The translations under genes and the position numbers were made by a program. Source: Todiramphus chloris collaris (lineage: Eukaryota; Chordata; Aves; Coraciiformes; Alcedinidae). Taken from it: DNA of 64,000 nucleotides. Positions 1 to 12,828 of the stretch are shown piece after piece. Every line of letters begins with the position of its first letter. Position 1 is the stretch's first letter. The DNA lies in assembly GCA_025345505.1 (NCBI GenBank), contig JANVCC010000049.1:6450588-6514587 (forward strand). The letters run 5' to 3'. The notes under the pieces were generated by a model that searched no databases, was not told the DNA's origin, and saw only the letters and a program-made list of their open reading frames with translations.

Positions 1-1123
1 CAGTGTTTGCACCTAAACATCCCTTTCAGGATTTTTTTTCCTGTTCCTGGACTAGTAAATATAGGCAAGAGTTAAAAGCAGGGCTGCTTACTTTATCTCT
101 TACCAGTACCTACTACTGCTGTTTTCTTCTAGATAAACTGGATTTTTTAATTTTTTTTTGTACTGGCTTGGAATTCTGTTCCACTGGGAATTTTGTGGCA
201 TGATGCACGTACTCTTTGAAAGACTGAGAAATGTGAGTGACGTGATTTTGTGTAAAGGATGCAGAATGCATCGGATGTCTTGGCAAGGTCTGAGGAAAAT
301 GTATCTGTGGTGTGCCATGGCTTCCTTCAAAAGTTCCTGCACGGTATTGACTCGGTACAACTTGTTGCTTTACTGCACCAAAACAGAACTTGTTTCATAG
401 CAGTCAGAAGAGAAACACACCAGAGCTGGAAAGGACTTCTAGCAAATGATTTGGTGCACTTAATAAGATGCTTTCCAGACAAGTGCAGTAACTGGTACCT
501 CCTTGCACTTTCTGTGGCTTCCCGTCATCTCCTTCCCATCACGTATACGAGAAACTATGTACTGGGACGTCAGGGCCACTGGCTTTGGTGTGCTTGTCAG
601 CTTCATTGTGGAGGGGGTTTTGTTGCTGCTTTGTTTTGACTGCACTGGGCTTTGTCTTACAGATCAGGATTACAGTCTTGAATAATTCTTACTAGTAATG
701 TCACAAAAATTTAGTGAGAGCCGGTGTACACATTTCTTATCTGGCAGTACTGTGTCACACACGACCCAAGTGTTTTTATATTGATGGAGTATGTCAGACA
801 AATACAAGAAAACCTGAGCTGTTCCTCCTTGTTCCTCCAACTCTCCTGCTCCCACACCCCAAAAGGGCAGCAAATGGTCTTTTTTAAAATAATTTCTGGG
901 ATTTTTCTGAATGTTTTTCAAAAAATGGTCCATGTCCTAATGTGCCATTAATATTAGGAGGAACTTGGCGCTTTGCTGGCTATGGTTCCCATTTCAGCTC
1001 TTTAGCCTTGGCTGGCATACACTGATAACAGCATGCATGGTCTGTTAATGTGTTGTGCACACATGTACTCTTAAGAGCAGAGAAATATGTTTTTCCTGGT
1101 AAAATTTTATGCTACTGCACTGT

Positions 1124-1176
1124 AAAAAAAAAAAAAAAAACCAAAAACCCCCCAAAACCCTAAACCAACCCCCACT
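1124..1176. repeat. A17 run followed by A/C tract
   Basis: Seventeen A residues (1124-1140) run into a C-rich stretch with C6, C3 and C5 clusters. On the minus strand this reads as G clusters separated by T-rich spacers, including a TTTAGGG word, so it could fold as a G-quadruplex. The A run could be a retroposon tail, but no retroposon body is recognisable upstream. Confidence 0.7.
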
Positions 1177-1305
1177 TACAGTGTTTGCAGAGTAAGCCTT
1201 TGCGTTGTAGTGGATTCTCCTTTGGGGGAGAAACCGAGTAACATTACCAACTGGAGGCAAGCAGAAACAACTGGGTGAGGACCCATCCTGGCACAGGGCT
1301 GACAT

Positions 1306-1374
1306 AAAAAAAAAAAAAAAAAAAAGTAAAGCTTTAAGTTGCCTTTAAAAACCCCCCCCCCCCCCCCCCCCCCC
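1306..1374. repeat. A20 run and C23 homopolymer
   Basis: Twenty A residues (1306-1325) and, after 26 bases of ordinary sequence, 23 uninterrupted C residues (1352-1374). Long pure C/G runs are uncommon in vertebrate DNA and are prone to length change and to sequencing error, so the exact count should be treated with caution. Confidence 0.9.
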
Positions 1375-2435
1375 AAGACATTTTTCTTACATCTCATCTG
1401 CAACTGAAATATTGTAGATGTTACTTAGTATTTGGGAAAACTTTGCTGGACTTCAATCACTTGCACTGAAATTTATAACTGTTAAAATATACTCCCAGTA
1501 TCTATTTTATTCTCTGCCGATTTCCTTGAAAACACTTTTCCTTTTCTTGGTCAAAGTGCTGGACTTAGTAGCAATTCACCACTATTTGCAAATGCAAATT
1601 TGGCTTTATCCTAGTAGCCAGGAACTGCAGAATGAAAACAATATCGTCACTAAGGGATTTAGACAGCTTTTAGTTTCCATGATGGTCGTTAATCTAGAGA
1701 GAGAGAGATGGAGTTTTCACAGGTAAGTGATTTGAAAGGTTAACAACAGAAATAGATCTGACTGTCGGACCTGTTCTGTCTGAATCGCATGCAATATTTC
1801 AGTTAAATGAACTGTCATAAAATATTTAGTTTCCTTTATTGTGGCGTGCTGATTCAGAGGAGCTGTAGTTAGTGACTGAGCTGCCAGGAGGTGTGCTGCC
1901 TGCCCCCATTGCCATGGTGCAGCACAGCGTTGCTCCAGACAGTGGTGTGGTGGGGTCCAGATGCTGGGTGGAAAGACTATTTCAAGAAGGGTGAGATAAG
2001 CAGTGGGCTCGTCCCAGGAAGAATATAGACATCAGGAAGCCCAGTGAACAATTTCTGCAAGGCAGCATACTACAGAGGGAAAGGTGGCTTAATGTTGAAC
2101 TGACTCGGTACAAAATATTTTCCTTCAAGTATACACCACTTTTTAAACTAAAATATTGAAAATGTAATGGTTTGCCTTCTCTAAATACTGTGTCAGCTAC
2201 TGAAATGTTTTAATTTCTCATGGGACAAACATCAGGTATTTCCTTAATTCTGTTCCTTCTATGTCTTATGAAATTAAGTTGTAAGATATCCCTTATGTTT
2301 TGTGTCTATTATAAAACAGGAAAGTAAAATGACCTGCATGGCAGAATACAGTGTATTAGTCAGAAGCTGGGATTTGCAGACTAGAGCCAGCTAGTAAACA
2401 AGATTTCATTATAGCAGGAAATTCTGCTTCCAGTG

Positions 2436-2904
2436 TGTCCTGGTGTTGCTGGGACAGAATCCTAGGCCTGCCATGGTCTGCAGGCCATTAGCAGTTAGGA
2501 GTGAGCAAGGGCAGCAGCCTCAGATTGTCCACCAGTGTATCCCATCCCATAAGCATCATGCTCATTCTAAAGGAGGAAGTTTGCTTGGTATGAGGGGATT
2601 TCCTACTTGGGTTCTTTCTGGGGTCTCCTCCTGATGCTCCTCCTCTCCCTGCTCCCTTTCCTGACCCTGAGGACTACCTTCCTGTTTGTCGGGACCATCA
2701 TCCATTTGCTGGGCTGAGTATAACCTTGTTTACTTTAAACTGGCATTGGCATTAGTTTGGCTGTTTCATTAAATCCATTTTCTTTTCAAGCTGCGGGTCT
2801 CCTCTCTTTTCTCAGTTCCCCTTCTTGTCTGGGGAGGGGTCATCGTGTGGTAAGGGAGGGGAGTTTAGCCCTGGATATTGTTCCCGTTTTAGATGTACAA
2901 TACA
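2436..2904 (+). mobile_element. Probable solo LTR, avian ERVL-like
   Basis: The block begins TGTCCTGGTGTTGCTGGGAC, close to the start of known avian ERVL-type LTRs, and can be ended at an ACAATACA near 2904. Between them are a TATAA at 2719-2723, an ATTAAA polyadenylation signal at 2768-2773 and a C/T-rich stretch after it (2797-2835), in the order expected for U3-R-U5 on the plus strand. I see no clear target-site duplication and no internal retroviral genes next to it, so it is read as an old solo LTR fossil. The right boundary is uncertain. Confidence 0.5.
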
Positions 2905-5900
2905 GCTGAAGGAAACTGAAGATGTTTTCACCCGATGCCATGCTCCATGTATGTGCCGTGCATATGAAGTATGGAAGTGCACGGCAGTTTTCCATTCCTT
3001 ACGGCAGCGTGCCTGAACTAGACTGCTGGCCACCAAAGGGATGTGTTCTGCAGCACACAGCCTCTGTGATAAACGTTTTCTTCCATTTATGTCTTTTCTT
3101 TTTAGAATGTGCTTTTCCTCATATTTCAGCAATTTGGAACATCTGGGTAGGTTTATATTGTTTTTAACATAACGGTATAAACGCTGGCAAAGTTGAATGG
3201 TCAGATTCTCTCTGGTGGCATGGCCTGTATTGATTAGGGCAGCAGGGTATCCTTTACATATCCACTGCAGATACTAGAAGCAGTTGCAACAGTTGCCTTC
3301 TGGGAAGTCAGTCAGCTACCCTTTTGTGCTGAGCTGCTTTGGTGTAACTCAGCTAACACTTGAGTACTGCACCACCCAGTTTCTTTCTGGAGAAGAAAAA
3401 GCCACCGGGGCTGGAACTAGGTTTGGAAGTTTCATCTCATCTCAGGATGTTCCTGAGACAAAGATTTTTACTTTCCTTGTCTTGTCTTTTGTGGATTGAG
3501 ACTTCGAGTCTTGTAGATGTGCGTTCTTGTCAACAACCGAGTGAAAGAATAGTGAAAACGTGAGGAGCCTGAACAATAAAATTTAAAACACAACACACCT
3601 GCCATGTTTGTACAGCATAAGCTGGGTGAGGGAAATGTGGTCCTGCCTTCATGACCAGTCAACTCTTTTGTCATTCTTGGCTTGGACATTTCCTCAGAGC
3701 CTCATCAGCTTTATTATGGCTCCCTTCCAATGTTGTCAGCTTCTGAGAGCTTGGAGAGTTTTCTGTGCAGGAGCACCAACAATCTTCAGGCACTTTTGCC
3801 TTCTGGTCTTAGTATGCTGTGCAGCTCAGAAATTCCTCCCTGAAGGAATGAGTTTATGTAGACTAGGATGTGATGGATGACCAAAGTCCAACTCTTCATT
3901 CTTATGTTCTTCTTCACAATCTTCCAAAGGGAATTAAATTCTGTCTTGTATCACCCCTGAGAGGAAGAGAAAATGTTACAAAAGAAAGAGACAAGGCCAT
4001 GGTGCTTTGGTACTGAAGGTTGTGTTCCACGCTTTCATAAACAAGATGGGGTTTAGACACCTTGCAAGAATTCAGCCCTTCTCAGAGCTACTGGCTGAAT
4101 CCTTCCTTTCCTGTGGTCATCAAACAATATTTACAGATCTGTTCTCTACTAGCTCTGTGTAACTTCTTGGAGACTGGGAGGTTTTGTTTCAGTTTTTTTG
4201 GGTTGGGTGTTTTTGAAATGCAACACTTCTCACTTTAGCTGACTCTTGCAGAGTTTTGATTTTATTCTGGAGTCCTATGCAGGAAGCAAATTATTCTCAG
4301 AAGGTGTATTCTCATCCATATATTCTTGTAACATTATTGATTGAGTCTGTCCTTCAGCTAGCCTAGGCACTATAATTGTGTTCCATTTTCTGCATAATAC
4401 TTCCTGACACTCTAACAGCAGGTTGGGATCTAGGTATGTGGTTTGTAACTCTGCCTTGGACTTAATGAAAGTTGTTAAGATATTTGAGGAAAAGTGTTTC
4501 ACTCTGCAGTGCACTGGTATTTTGTAGTGCAATACCAGAAGCTGTACTACAGTATCCTTAAGCAGAAATATAAAAAGGAGCTTTGCAGTGGCTGGTAGCT
4601 AATGTCATTCCTTCCCTCTCTTGGCCATACATGGTTTGACCATCTGAAAACAAATCCTACACGTGCATTGTGTGTACTTTTCTTTTACACGGGGCTTCAA
4701 ACCTTCCTGTACTGACATGCACCACGTTCGTATTGTGCTGATAAGTCTCTGGGGCCTTGGATATGGGCTGAGAGCAGTATATGGCCCTGAAGCAAAACAT
4801 CCATTAGAAAGCTGATTTAGGACTACAGGACTTGACCTTAGGTATACAGATCTTGCCTTGGTACTGTAGAAAGCCTGGAACAGCTCCTGCCTGAGGTTTT
4901 AAATGAAACAAACCAAGAAACAATCCTTTATAATCCCACGGTGTAGAGGAATAAACAAGTAGATGCACGAAGCTGCCATTTCTCCTACCAGGACTTAATA
5001 TCTGAAGGTTATTTCTGAAAATGTTTCCATTTTATCACTAGAAATTTTTGCTCTTTTTGGTCCCTATTCCTTCCCTTCCCTCAGCCTCCTCTCCACCTGA
5101 GGGACAGGCATATATGAATAGTAGCATTCATAAGTGTTTCACTGGAATTCATTAGAGCGAGGCTGAAGGTTTCATTATTCTTTAAGGGTGCATTAATAAA
5201 ACCACTGTACGCTTGGGTTTTTTAATACTATATGAATTATTCTGACAGTCAGTTTGCAAAGCCAACATATCAATCATTAAATTAAAAATGTAGTAATACA
5301 AATTAGTGTGATTCAGGAGGTGTAGAACATGTGGAACAATATGCTCTCTGTTTGGAAACTATTACAGATCTGTCCTTCAAATGAGAAAAGATGGCAAGCG
5401 AGGAAATGCAAAAAATCGCAGTGAATTTATCTAGCACTCCATAAAAACACCTGTTTCCATGCATCAGATACTATTCATGTTTTGTCCAGATCTCTATTAT
5501 CCTTTTTGCAAATATCATAGCAATCTTTAATGATCGACCAGAACATTCATTTGCAGGATGAGGTGTCATTTGTGAATTGCCTGACACGGTGCTTACATCT
5601 AAGGATTAGGCAGCAGCACAGGAAAATCAAAACAGATATCCCCACAATTACTGCTTTTGTTTGCATGACAGAAGATGCAAACAAAATATTTTGCAAAAAA
5701 CATGTTGCTAACTCACTGCTTCATGAAGTAATACCTCACACAAGGTTGCATCAGTCTTACAAGCCTAATCTAGCCTGCCCTTGTGGCTTCTGGTGCTCTG
5801 GGGAGAGACACTGTATGTGCTCCGTTCATGTGATGAGTGAGAAATTATTTTAGCCTTAATAAATGAGAGGGACTGGATGAAGTACACAGGACAGCTTGCT

Positions 5901-6108
5901 TTTTTCACTTCCTTGAGCAGGCAGTTCTTTTTAAGCATCTTTTTGCCTTCCTCTGCTGATTCTGTGAGAACTGTGTGCCTGTGAATAACACATTGGATGT
6001 TTGAAGTAGTCCAGTGAATGTGAGATAATGAAGTTGTGGTTAAGGTGCAGGACATTTTCACTGGCAAGTCTTTGCCTCTGGATTTTTCTCCTTTCTGAAT
6101 TATGTTTC

Positions 6109-6136
6109 AGCCAAGCTGCTTTAAAGCAGCTTGGCT
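6109..6136. repeat. Perfect 28-bp palindrome
   Basis: The 14-base half AGCCAAGCTGCTTT is followed directly by its exact reverse complement, with no spacer. A perfect 28-bp palindrome can extrude a cruciform or serve as a dyad-symmetric binding site. It may also be the fused ends of a collapsed DNA transposon. No flanking inverted repeats or target-site duplication were seen to decide this. Confidence 0.95.
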
Positions 6137-8090
6137 ACACCACAGATAAAACTATGCTATGCCCAGCTAGGTCTGATGCACTTATCCAGTACAGTATGCT
6201 TACCCCAGTTGTGTCCACATAGCATTTGTCCCAGCACATCCAGTGTCAGCCTTGGTGCCTGTTGACAATAATCAGGTAGAACGGCAGAGTCTGTATCGGT
6301 GCACTCCTGGTGGCTCTGGCTGCCTGCTTCCTTCTGCCACCCTTACTGGGGCTAGAACTGCCAGTACTCTGTGTACACTGGACTCCTCAGTGAAATTTCT
6401 GTCTTAATTTTATCACAGAGGCACAGTCAAAAATACCAATGGAAGAAAACAGATTTAAAAAACCCCAGCTGTTTGCAGCCAGGACAACATGTTAACCATC
6501 CATTATAAGACTCACCACCTGCATGACACAAGGAAGCACCGTGTGTCTGACCTGCATGGGTTCTCCTGTCTACAACCTTATGAACTTGTTCAAAATATCT
6601 GCAGTCTTAAGATATGAGATGCATCTTATTATTCTGCTAACCACAGATTTTAAATCCCTGGGTATTTTTCATCTCTGGTCCTTTCAGGGCTGTGATTTTG
6701 ATGCCGCCAGTGAGGACTGCAGAGGTAAAAGCTGTTTGTTCTTGTTTGCTCCTTATCTGTGCTGTATAAAATGCATGAAATATCACAGTGGTGGAATAAA
6801 GGCAATAATCATTTCTAATAATGAAACTGTTCTGAAAAGGAAGACCTAGATTTCTTACCAAGATAGTGTGGTGAAGTATTTGCATAGTAACTGGGCTATA
6901 ATTACAGATTCATCTCCTTTATGTCTCTTAGCTCTCAGGCTTAAGTAACCAGATCTTTAGAGCAGCCGCTCTTTTTCCTGGGAGACTGGGTGTCAGGCAG
7001 CATATGTTACGGCTGTGTGCAGTGGTACACGGACTGTGAGTAATGAGTGTTGATAAACTGTTTACTGAAGCTGGCTGAAAGTCAGGATTTGTGCATTGTG
7101 AGGTTTTTGATAGTTCAGAAACATTTCCATTTTCAAGTGGTGGAATATATTGTCAAGAGTCCTCAGAAGTTTTCATCTCTAGGATAAAAATTAGCTTAAT
7201 TTTAACTTTCTAAACTTTGCAATTTTGATTGGATCCTGTTTCTTCATTTTATATTTTATTAGTTCTACAAAAAAAATCAGTGTCTATTGAAATGCACCAA
7301 CACAAAATAGTTGAAGCCTTCTATTTTTGTTTTCTTTAAAAATCATTAACATCAGCTCTGATAAAACCTCTCCTCTAGAGGGGTGTATGAGGAAAGAGCT
7401 CAGCGCTACGATACAAAGAGCTTGCCTGAGCAATGTGGGCTAGCAAAGTACTGACGGTGTCATACTTGGGATACAGAACATGTTGCCAAGCAATGCTGCT
7501 GCACAGATCTTTTTAGTTTTTTCTTACTGGTGTACTCAATGGTGATTTTTCAGTCCTGCTAGAAATAATCTATTAACTTTGGGCTATACAAGATTCTGGA
7601 TAAAAGGAGTTAGGCAAAAAAAGTCTTTGCCCTAACTCAACTTAAGCTCTGTCGGAGGTCTGGAGTTGCTTCTGGAGAGCTGAGAGCTAACTGTGAGCAG
7701 AAAATCCCAAAAGATGGGATTTGGGGGGGGATTTTTGTGTACAAGAGTATTTGCAGCCTCTGTGTCACTAACTTTATATTCTCCTAGAGAAACCAACCTG
7801 CAAAGCTCAAATACTTTTCCTACTCTGCAGAGATTGCTCAGAAAAAGGGACAGTAGTATGAACTTGAGAGCCAGAAATTCTGTGTCAAGGTGACTGTGGG
7901 GGTAGTTCTTTCCTTTTAGGCGCATGATGGAACATGAACAACCTCTCTGGAGATACCAAGAGCATTTTTGTTTCCTCCTTATAGTCTGAAGTTGTTTGTG
8001 CATTCGTAAGTGCTGCAAAGCTTGGTTACAAAGAACACTCTTTATCCTCTTGTATTATCTGTGCCTGTTAAATTTTGAAATATTCCTATA

Positions 8091-8113
8091 TTTAGTTGCT
8101 TCATGCAACTAAA
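8091..8113. repeat. Perfect 9-bp-arm inverted repeat
   Basis: TTTAGTTGC and GCAACTAAA are separated by five bases (TTCAT). The stem is perfect but short and AT-rich. No T-run or gene context suggests a terminator, and nothing indicates an RNA gene. Confidence 0.85.
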
Positions 8114-8779
8114 AAGTTTGCATTTCCTTACTTTAGATAAACTGATTATTACCACATTAGTAAGGGTATGATTCTTTTGCTCTTTTCTGTCCCTAGGCAC
8201 CAGTTTTCTGTCTTTCTCCTTTAGTCTGTTATCAGGGCAAGTAGCCTCCCTCGTGAACAGTGTCTGCTTTGGTATTGATTATCTGTTCGCTCCTGCCTGT
8301 CACAAACTTGACTTTTTCACAGGTGAGCTGAGATGATCTTGGAGGGTCTCAGATACACAGTACATTTCCCTCCTTGAGACGCAGGATTCCAGTGAAAGCA
8401 GAAATCTGGTGTGGTTGCTGTGGTTTAGCTCCAAAATTGAATTAATTTTTGTGGTTGTTTTTCTTTTTCACCATAGACTTGGCGCTACCAGTTTAAGTTC
8501 CATCTCATCTGTTGTGAGATAGTATTCACTGCTAGAAAGGAATGAAATGGATAAGCAGCCCTTCATTAAATGATATAGTTTGAAATAAGGGACTTGATGT
8601 ATCTGCTCCATGTTTGGGATGAAGCGGGTGGAGGTATCCCTTCCGTATATTGTGGCTATAGCTGAAATAGAAGGCTTGCCATATGTAACAAAGGAGAATG
8701 TGGGAAAAATGTGTTAAGTTTTCTATCTAAGAAGCATTTTAAAAAGATGAGAAGCTTTCCAAATCACTAATTAAACAAT

Positions 8780-10445
8780 GCTGGAAACCAAAGAAATGTC
8801 ACAGAATTTGAGAAAACTTCTTCCTTAAAAGAAGGAAAGAACACCAACCATGAAGCTATAGGCAAATTGGCCTGGTATTGATTCTATGTAAAATAGCAAA
8901 ACACTTGATTCAGGAGTTCATCAGCAAGGCTTGGCAGCAAAAAATTTAATTAATACTAGCACAGTTATTTGTGGAAATACAGACCCTTGTCAGACAGACA
9001 CTTAATATCTTTTTTTTTTTTTTGTGGATTATGGACAGGTTGATAAAGGCAAATTAACTGACATTGTGTGCTTGAACTTCAGAAATTAATACTGCATGAC
9101 ATTTTAATTTAAAAGCTTGGATTTAGCTGTGTGTCTTAAAAATTGAGTCATTGGTAGATCTCGAAAGATAGTTCTGAAGAGGGAGAGAGAGAGAGATCAG
9201 AGAGCAGTACTCTTTTCATAGGGCTAGTAACAGACTGAGTTGTAGTCTTAACATTTATTATCAGTGATTTTAATTGTCAATGTAATTGTTTTGCAAAGCT
9301 TGCAGGCTTTGCAGATATTGGTGGAGTAGTATCAAAACAGAAAACAAGTTGCTTTTATTGAGTTCTCTGAGTTTGTTAGTTGATCACCATTGTAAAGGAC
9401 TATCTTTTAATACGAGCAGTACAAGGCAACTTGTGTGGGAACAATGAGCATAGACTCCATGGACCTGAAGTTTTGAAAGATACTTAGGTGAGGTCAATGA
9501 GCTACCAGAAGAAAGCTGCTAAACATGAGCTCTCAGTACAGTGCTGTGGCTGAAAGGAAACAAGATTATTTAGATAAATGAAGAAAAGTGTTTAAAATCT
9601 AAGTGGGAAAGTGATCGTGCTTCTGGGTGCAGCCTTACCAAGATTGTCACTAAAATTTTTGTGCCTTGTTCTGGTGTCAAAGCTTCAAGGGACATAGAAA
9701 TACTGAGTAGGTTTTTTTAAATGGATTAGAAGTGTTCCTGGGATTGGAGAGGAAGTTTACATTAGGTTCATCATCAAGTTGATTTAATAAGAAGCTGAGA
9801 AAATCACATGGCTGCTGTATGGAAGTAGTCAAGGAGGTGGAGATACGAAGAAGATGGACCAGTGCCTGGATGTTACAAATGTTCCTGAGCATGTTCTCTT
9901 TCATGCCCTATTTATATGGTTAGTACGGTCTACTAGATTTGCATTGGAATATATTTTCTTCCACTGTTGGACCTGGTGAGGATTTTGGTGATTTTCTGCA
10001 GCAGTGTATTCCATTTGTTGGGACCACATCTACTTTGTAGGCTCAAGCCTTGGTCTCTCCTTTACCTATTGTGTACATGTTAGTAAATTTAGAACTGAAA
10101 CATTCCGCATTGCTGAGGATGGTGAGATGGATAAAATTTAACAATGTGAAGTGCGTAGAAGAGCAAACAAAACACATGATATAGCATGTGGTTCTGTGAA
10201 GGCTTAGAGCCTGTAAAACCCAGAAATATCACCCCTGGCAGTACACCACAGGGACCCAAATAATTGTGTGTGACTTGAATCACTTGGTAGCACTGAAAAT
10301 AGATGTACTTTGTACAGTTCAGGTCGAGTCATCTGGATCCATCCCTGTTGTAAAGACATTAACTTCCATGCCCCTGTATTTTGGATTCTGTGTTACACGA
10401 AAGGTCAGACCAGACGTTTTCAAAAGTCCCTTCTGGCTGAATTCA
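8780..10445 (+). mobile_element. Ancient decayed CR1 LINE (ORF2 to 3' end)
   Basis: Several short stretches match CR1 reverse-transcriptase words in the right order. From 8857 one frame reads YRQIGLVLILCKIAKHLIQE, like the 'YRPVSLTS...KILE..IQ' block of CR1. From 9039 comes VDKGKLTDIVCLNF, like 'VDKGRA.DIVYLDF'. Near 9265-9330 comes a decayed version of the 'FINDL...LSKFADDTK.GG' block that carries the catalytic Asp pair. Around 9524-9556 is a nucleotide match to the 'MSxQCSAVAKR' block, and 9600-9710 resembles the 'YLEYCVQFW' block. The region ends at 10399-10440 with an AGGTCAGACCAGACG...TCCCTTCTGGCTG string like the 3' end of old CR1 families. There are many stops and frame changes and probably inserts (especially 9900-10390), so it is a pseudogene fossil. 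The start is uncertain. The similarity is to old sauropsid CR1s rather than the young avian ones. Confidence 0.6.
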
Positions 10446-12821
10446 TCTGTGAGTTTGGCACGCCTTTGAATGATGTGGAAGTAACAAATAATCTAACAGA
10501 CCTTGAACTGATGTCTTATTTACATAGTAAGGAATGCAGCCTAAAAGAGAATAGGTTTGAACAAGATGAAAAAAACCCCTTCTTTTATACATATGCCATA
10601 TGGCTTAGTGCCATTCTGAACTCCTTCAGATAGCTCTGAAATAACTAGTTTCAAGAAATATCTACAAGGATGTGAGCTCAGATCCCTCAAGCAATGTAGC
10701 TGTGACAGCATGGCCTCCATCTGAGCCGGTCAGCTTTCAGTTGCAGAGTGCACTTGCGGGATGGGCTACCTCTGTTTTGAGTTGTGTGATGCAGACACGA
10801 GACACTTTGATGTCAAGAACTATTGTCTTTCATTTGAGAATATCAAAGCATCTAAATTATATTAATAAAGTCCTCTTGATCTAATGAGGAGAATGGAGAG
10901 GCTATGGGTAATAATATTTCAACATCAGAAAAAAAACTGAGGCAAGGCAGGTTCATCAGCCATTGAGTGTTTCAGTAGTGTAAAACGTACTTAGCTGATT
11001 TTTATGCTGCTGCTGCAGCAGAAGCACGAACAAAGGACAGATTTAGTGTGTGTATACAGTAGCCAGCCCAGAGAGCTTTTAGTGCTTTGTGCCAAAAATG
11101 CACTTTCAAAAACATCTCGGTAGGACTATAAACAATAGACTACTACAATGGGTAAGTACTGTGCAATTCCAAATTAGTACTCAAACCAAAGAATGCGTGT
11201 ATTTGGCTGATAGACCGCACCAGTTCCAGTGGATAAGCAAATAATATTTTTGGGGGGGGGGGGGGGGGGGGGGGGGAATGGGGACATGACATGGAAATAA
11301 ACTAAATATAATGGTTGTATGTATTAATGACTGAACTGACTGACATGTGATAGCACAGTGCTATTAATGTGTCTCCATAGAAGTTTAATACTACAATAAA
11401 ATGGTAATTCAGACAAACCCCTACACTTAAACAACGTTAAGGACAATGAATACAACCCACAAAAGCAAGAGATTTTCGAGTGAAGGCAGGGAGGCTGTAA
11501 TTAGCTCACGTAGGCAGTGCAGCAAAACAATGTGCAATAGGTAGCTTTTTCCCTGGTTATCCTGCTTCCATCAAATACATTAGAATTTTAGCATGCAAAT
11601 GAACTAGACTGTACTTTAAACTCTGCATTTGACTTTATTCCCATTTCTAGTTTGTCTGAACTGGAAGCATCGTAGATTTTCAGGTTTTTTTTTGAAGTAC
11701 AACAAATACCTTCTTTATGTATTCCTTGATGCATTTTATTTCTCATTTTCATGTTCCTAGGGAAGACGACAAGATTAAATCCCCCTCACTGAAAGGATTT
11801 AATTGTGGATGTATTTAATTACTTTCTATTAACTGACCCATGTGTGGAGGTTTTCTCAGCCAGGATAATGCCATTTCAAGATGGGGCGTGCTGAAACTCC
11901 ATCTTTGGAAGAACCAAGCCAGATTGTGAACAGCTGACCATGCAAACACAGATCAGAAAAATTTTTGATGCACAGCCCAAATATTTTCTCTTAGGTTAGA
12001 TCACGCATTTTCCTTTTTTCTGTGTGTGTTTGTAAAACTGAGAAAGGGACCAGCAAATGCCAGTTGCTAGGATCTGTCAGATCTTGTGTCAACACCTGTT
12101 TTCTCAGGAGAAAAAACTCAGCCACTGTAATTAGAAGCTTGAAAATTAAATATTTGCAAAACAGTCCACCCCTACTGTTTAACTGAGAAAAGAATTCAGA
12201 TCTCAAGGAACATGCCATTAGATTGTGATGCTTCCGTGTGATTTGTCTTGGTTGCTCCTGCGCTTCTGCATTTATTTTCTAAGTACAGTGGTGGGATCAG
12301 CTAACTTTCATCATAGTATGTTCTCATTTCTCCCAGAAAGCAGAATGTATAATCTATCATTGTGGATCAGACAGGTGGAATATAAAATATGTCCTTCTCC
12401 GGCAGTTTGTGGAGGATTATAACCTAACATTGCTGCAAGCAAATATGGTTAGTTCCTGAGGTCAGGCAACAGGAACTTCTATTGCATCGTGGCTGGTATT
12501 TGTGTAGTTCCTAACAGTGTTCACCCATCTGGGGCTCTTTGTTAATGTTCTCTAAACTGAATACAGTATAAACTTCTACCTGAAATCATTGCGTACTTGT
12601 ATAATAATCTTCCTTTGCATCTTTTGAGTTGTCCCGCTGCAAGCGGTTATGTAATGTATGTATTTCAACAAATCTAAACACAAACTCCAGTGGATGACTG
12701 CACTCTTGATTTCTCTGGGCAGCTTTCTGAAACTTTGGGGCAGATAAACCACTAGCACAGGTCTAGGAGAGAAAATACTCTTTGCTCTTGAGAAGGTTGA
12801 ACTTCTTGTGGCACTAGCGGC
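10446..12821. other. Noncoding, no gene recognised
   Basis: Unique AT-rich sequence with small open frames only. It contains a CTG/CAG-like cluster near 11003-11022 and the poly-G run listed below. No RNA genes, exons or transposon bodies were recognised. Confidence 0.55.
11252..11276. repeat. G25 homopolymer
   Basis: Twenty-five consecutive G residues follow a short T run. Such a tract can form quadruplex structures and is unstable in length. It is the counterpart of the C23 run at 1352-1374, about 10 kb away on the opposite strand. Confidence 0.95.
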
Positions 12822-12828
12822 AGCTCAA

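Larger units (their letters stand above)
1..2435. other. Noncoding, no gene recognised
   Basis: AT-rich unique sequence. The longest open frames here (about 126 codons at 259-639 on the plus strand, about 102 codons at 1418-1726) show no recognisable domain, no coding-like composition and no convincing exon boundaries. The only structure is the homopolymer cluster between 1124 and 1374, listed separately, and a short GA run near 1698-1709. Confidence 0.6.
2905..8779. other. Noncoding, no gene recognised
   Basis: AT-rich unique sequence. Open frames of up to about 128 codons (7632-8018, minus) have no recognisable family features. Apart from the palindrome at 6109-6136 and the hairpin at 8091-8113, I see no repeats or RNA genes. 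Confidence 0.55.

Noticed and set aside
259-639. 126-codon open frame near the window start
   Set aside because: No family resemblance and overlapped by equally long frames on both strands.
8091-8113. Hairpin as a microRNA precursor
   Set aside because: A 9-bp stem with a 5-base loop is far too short for a precursor.
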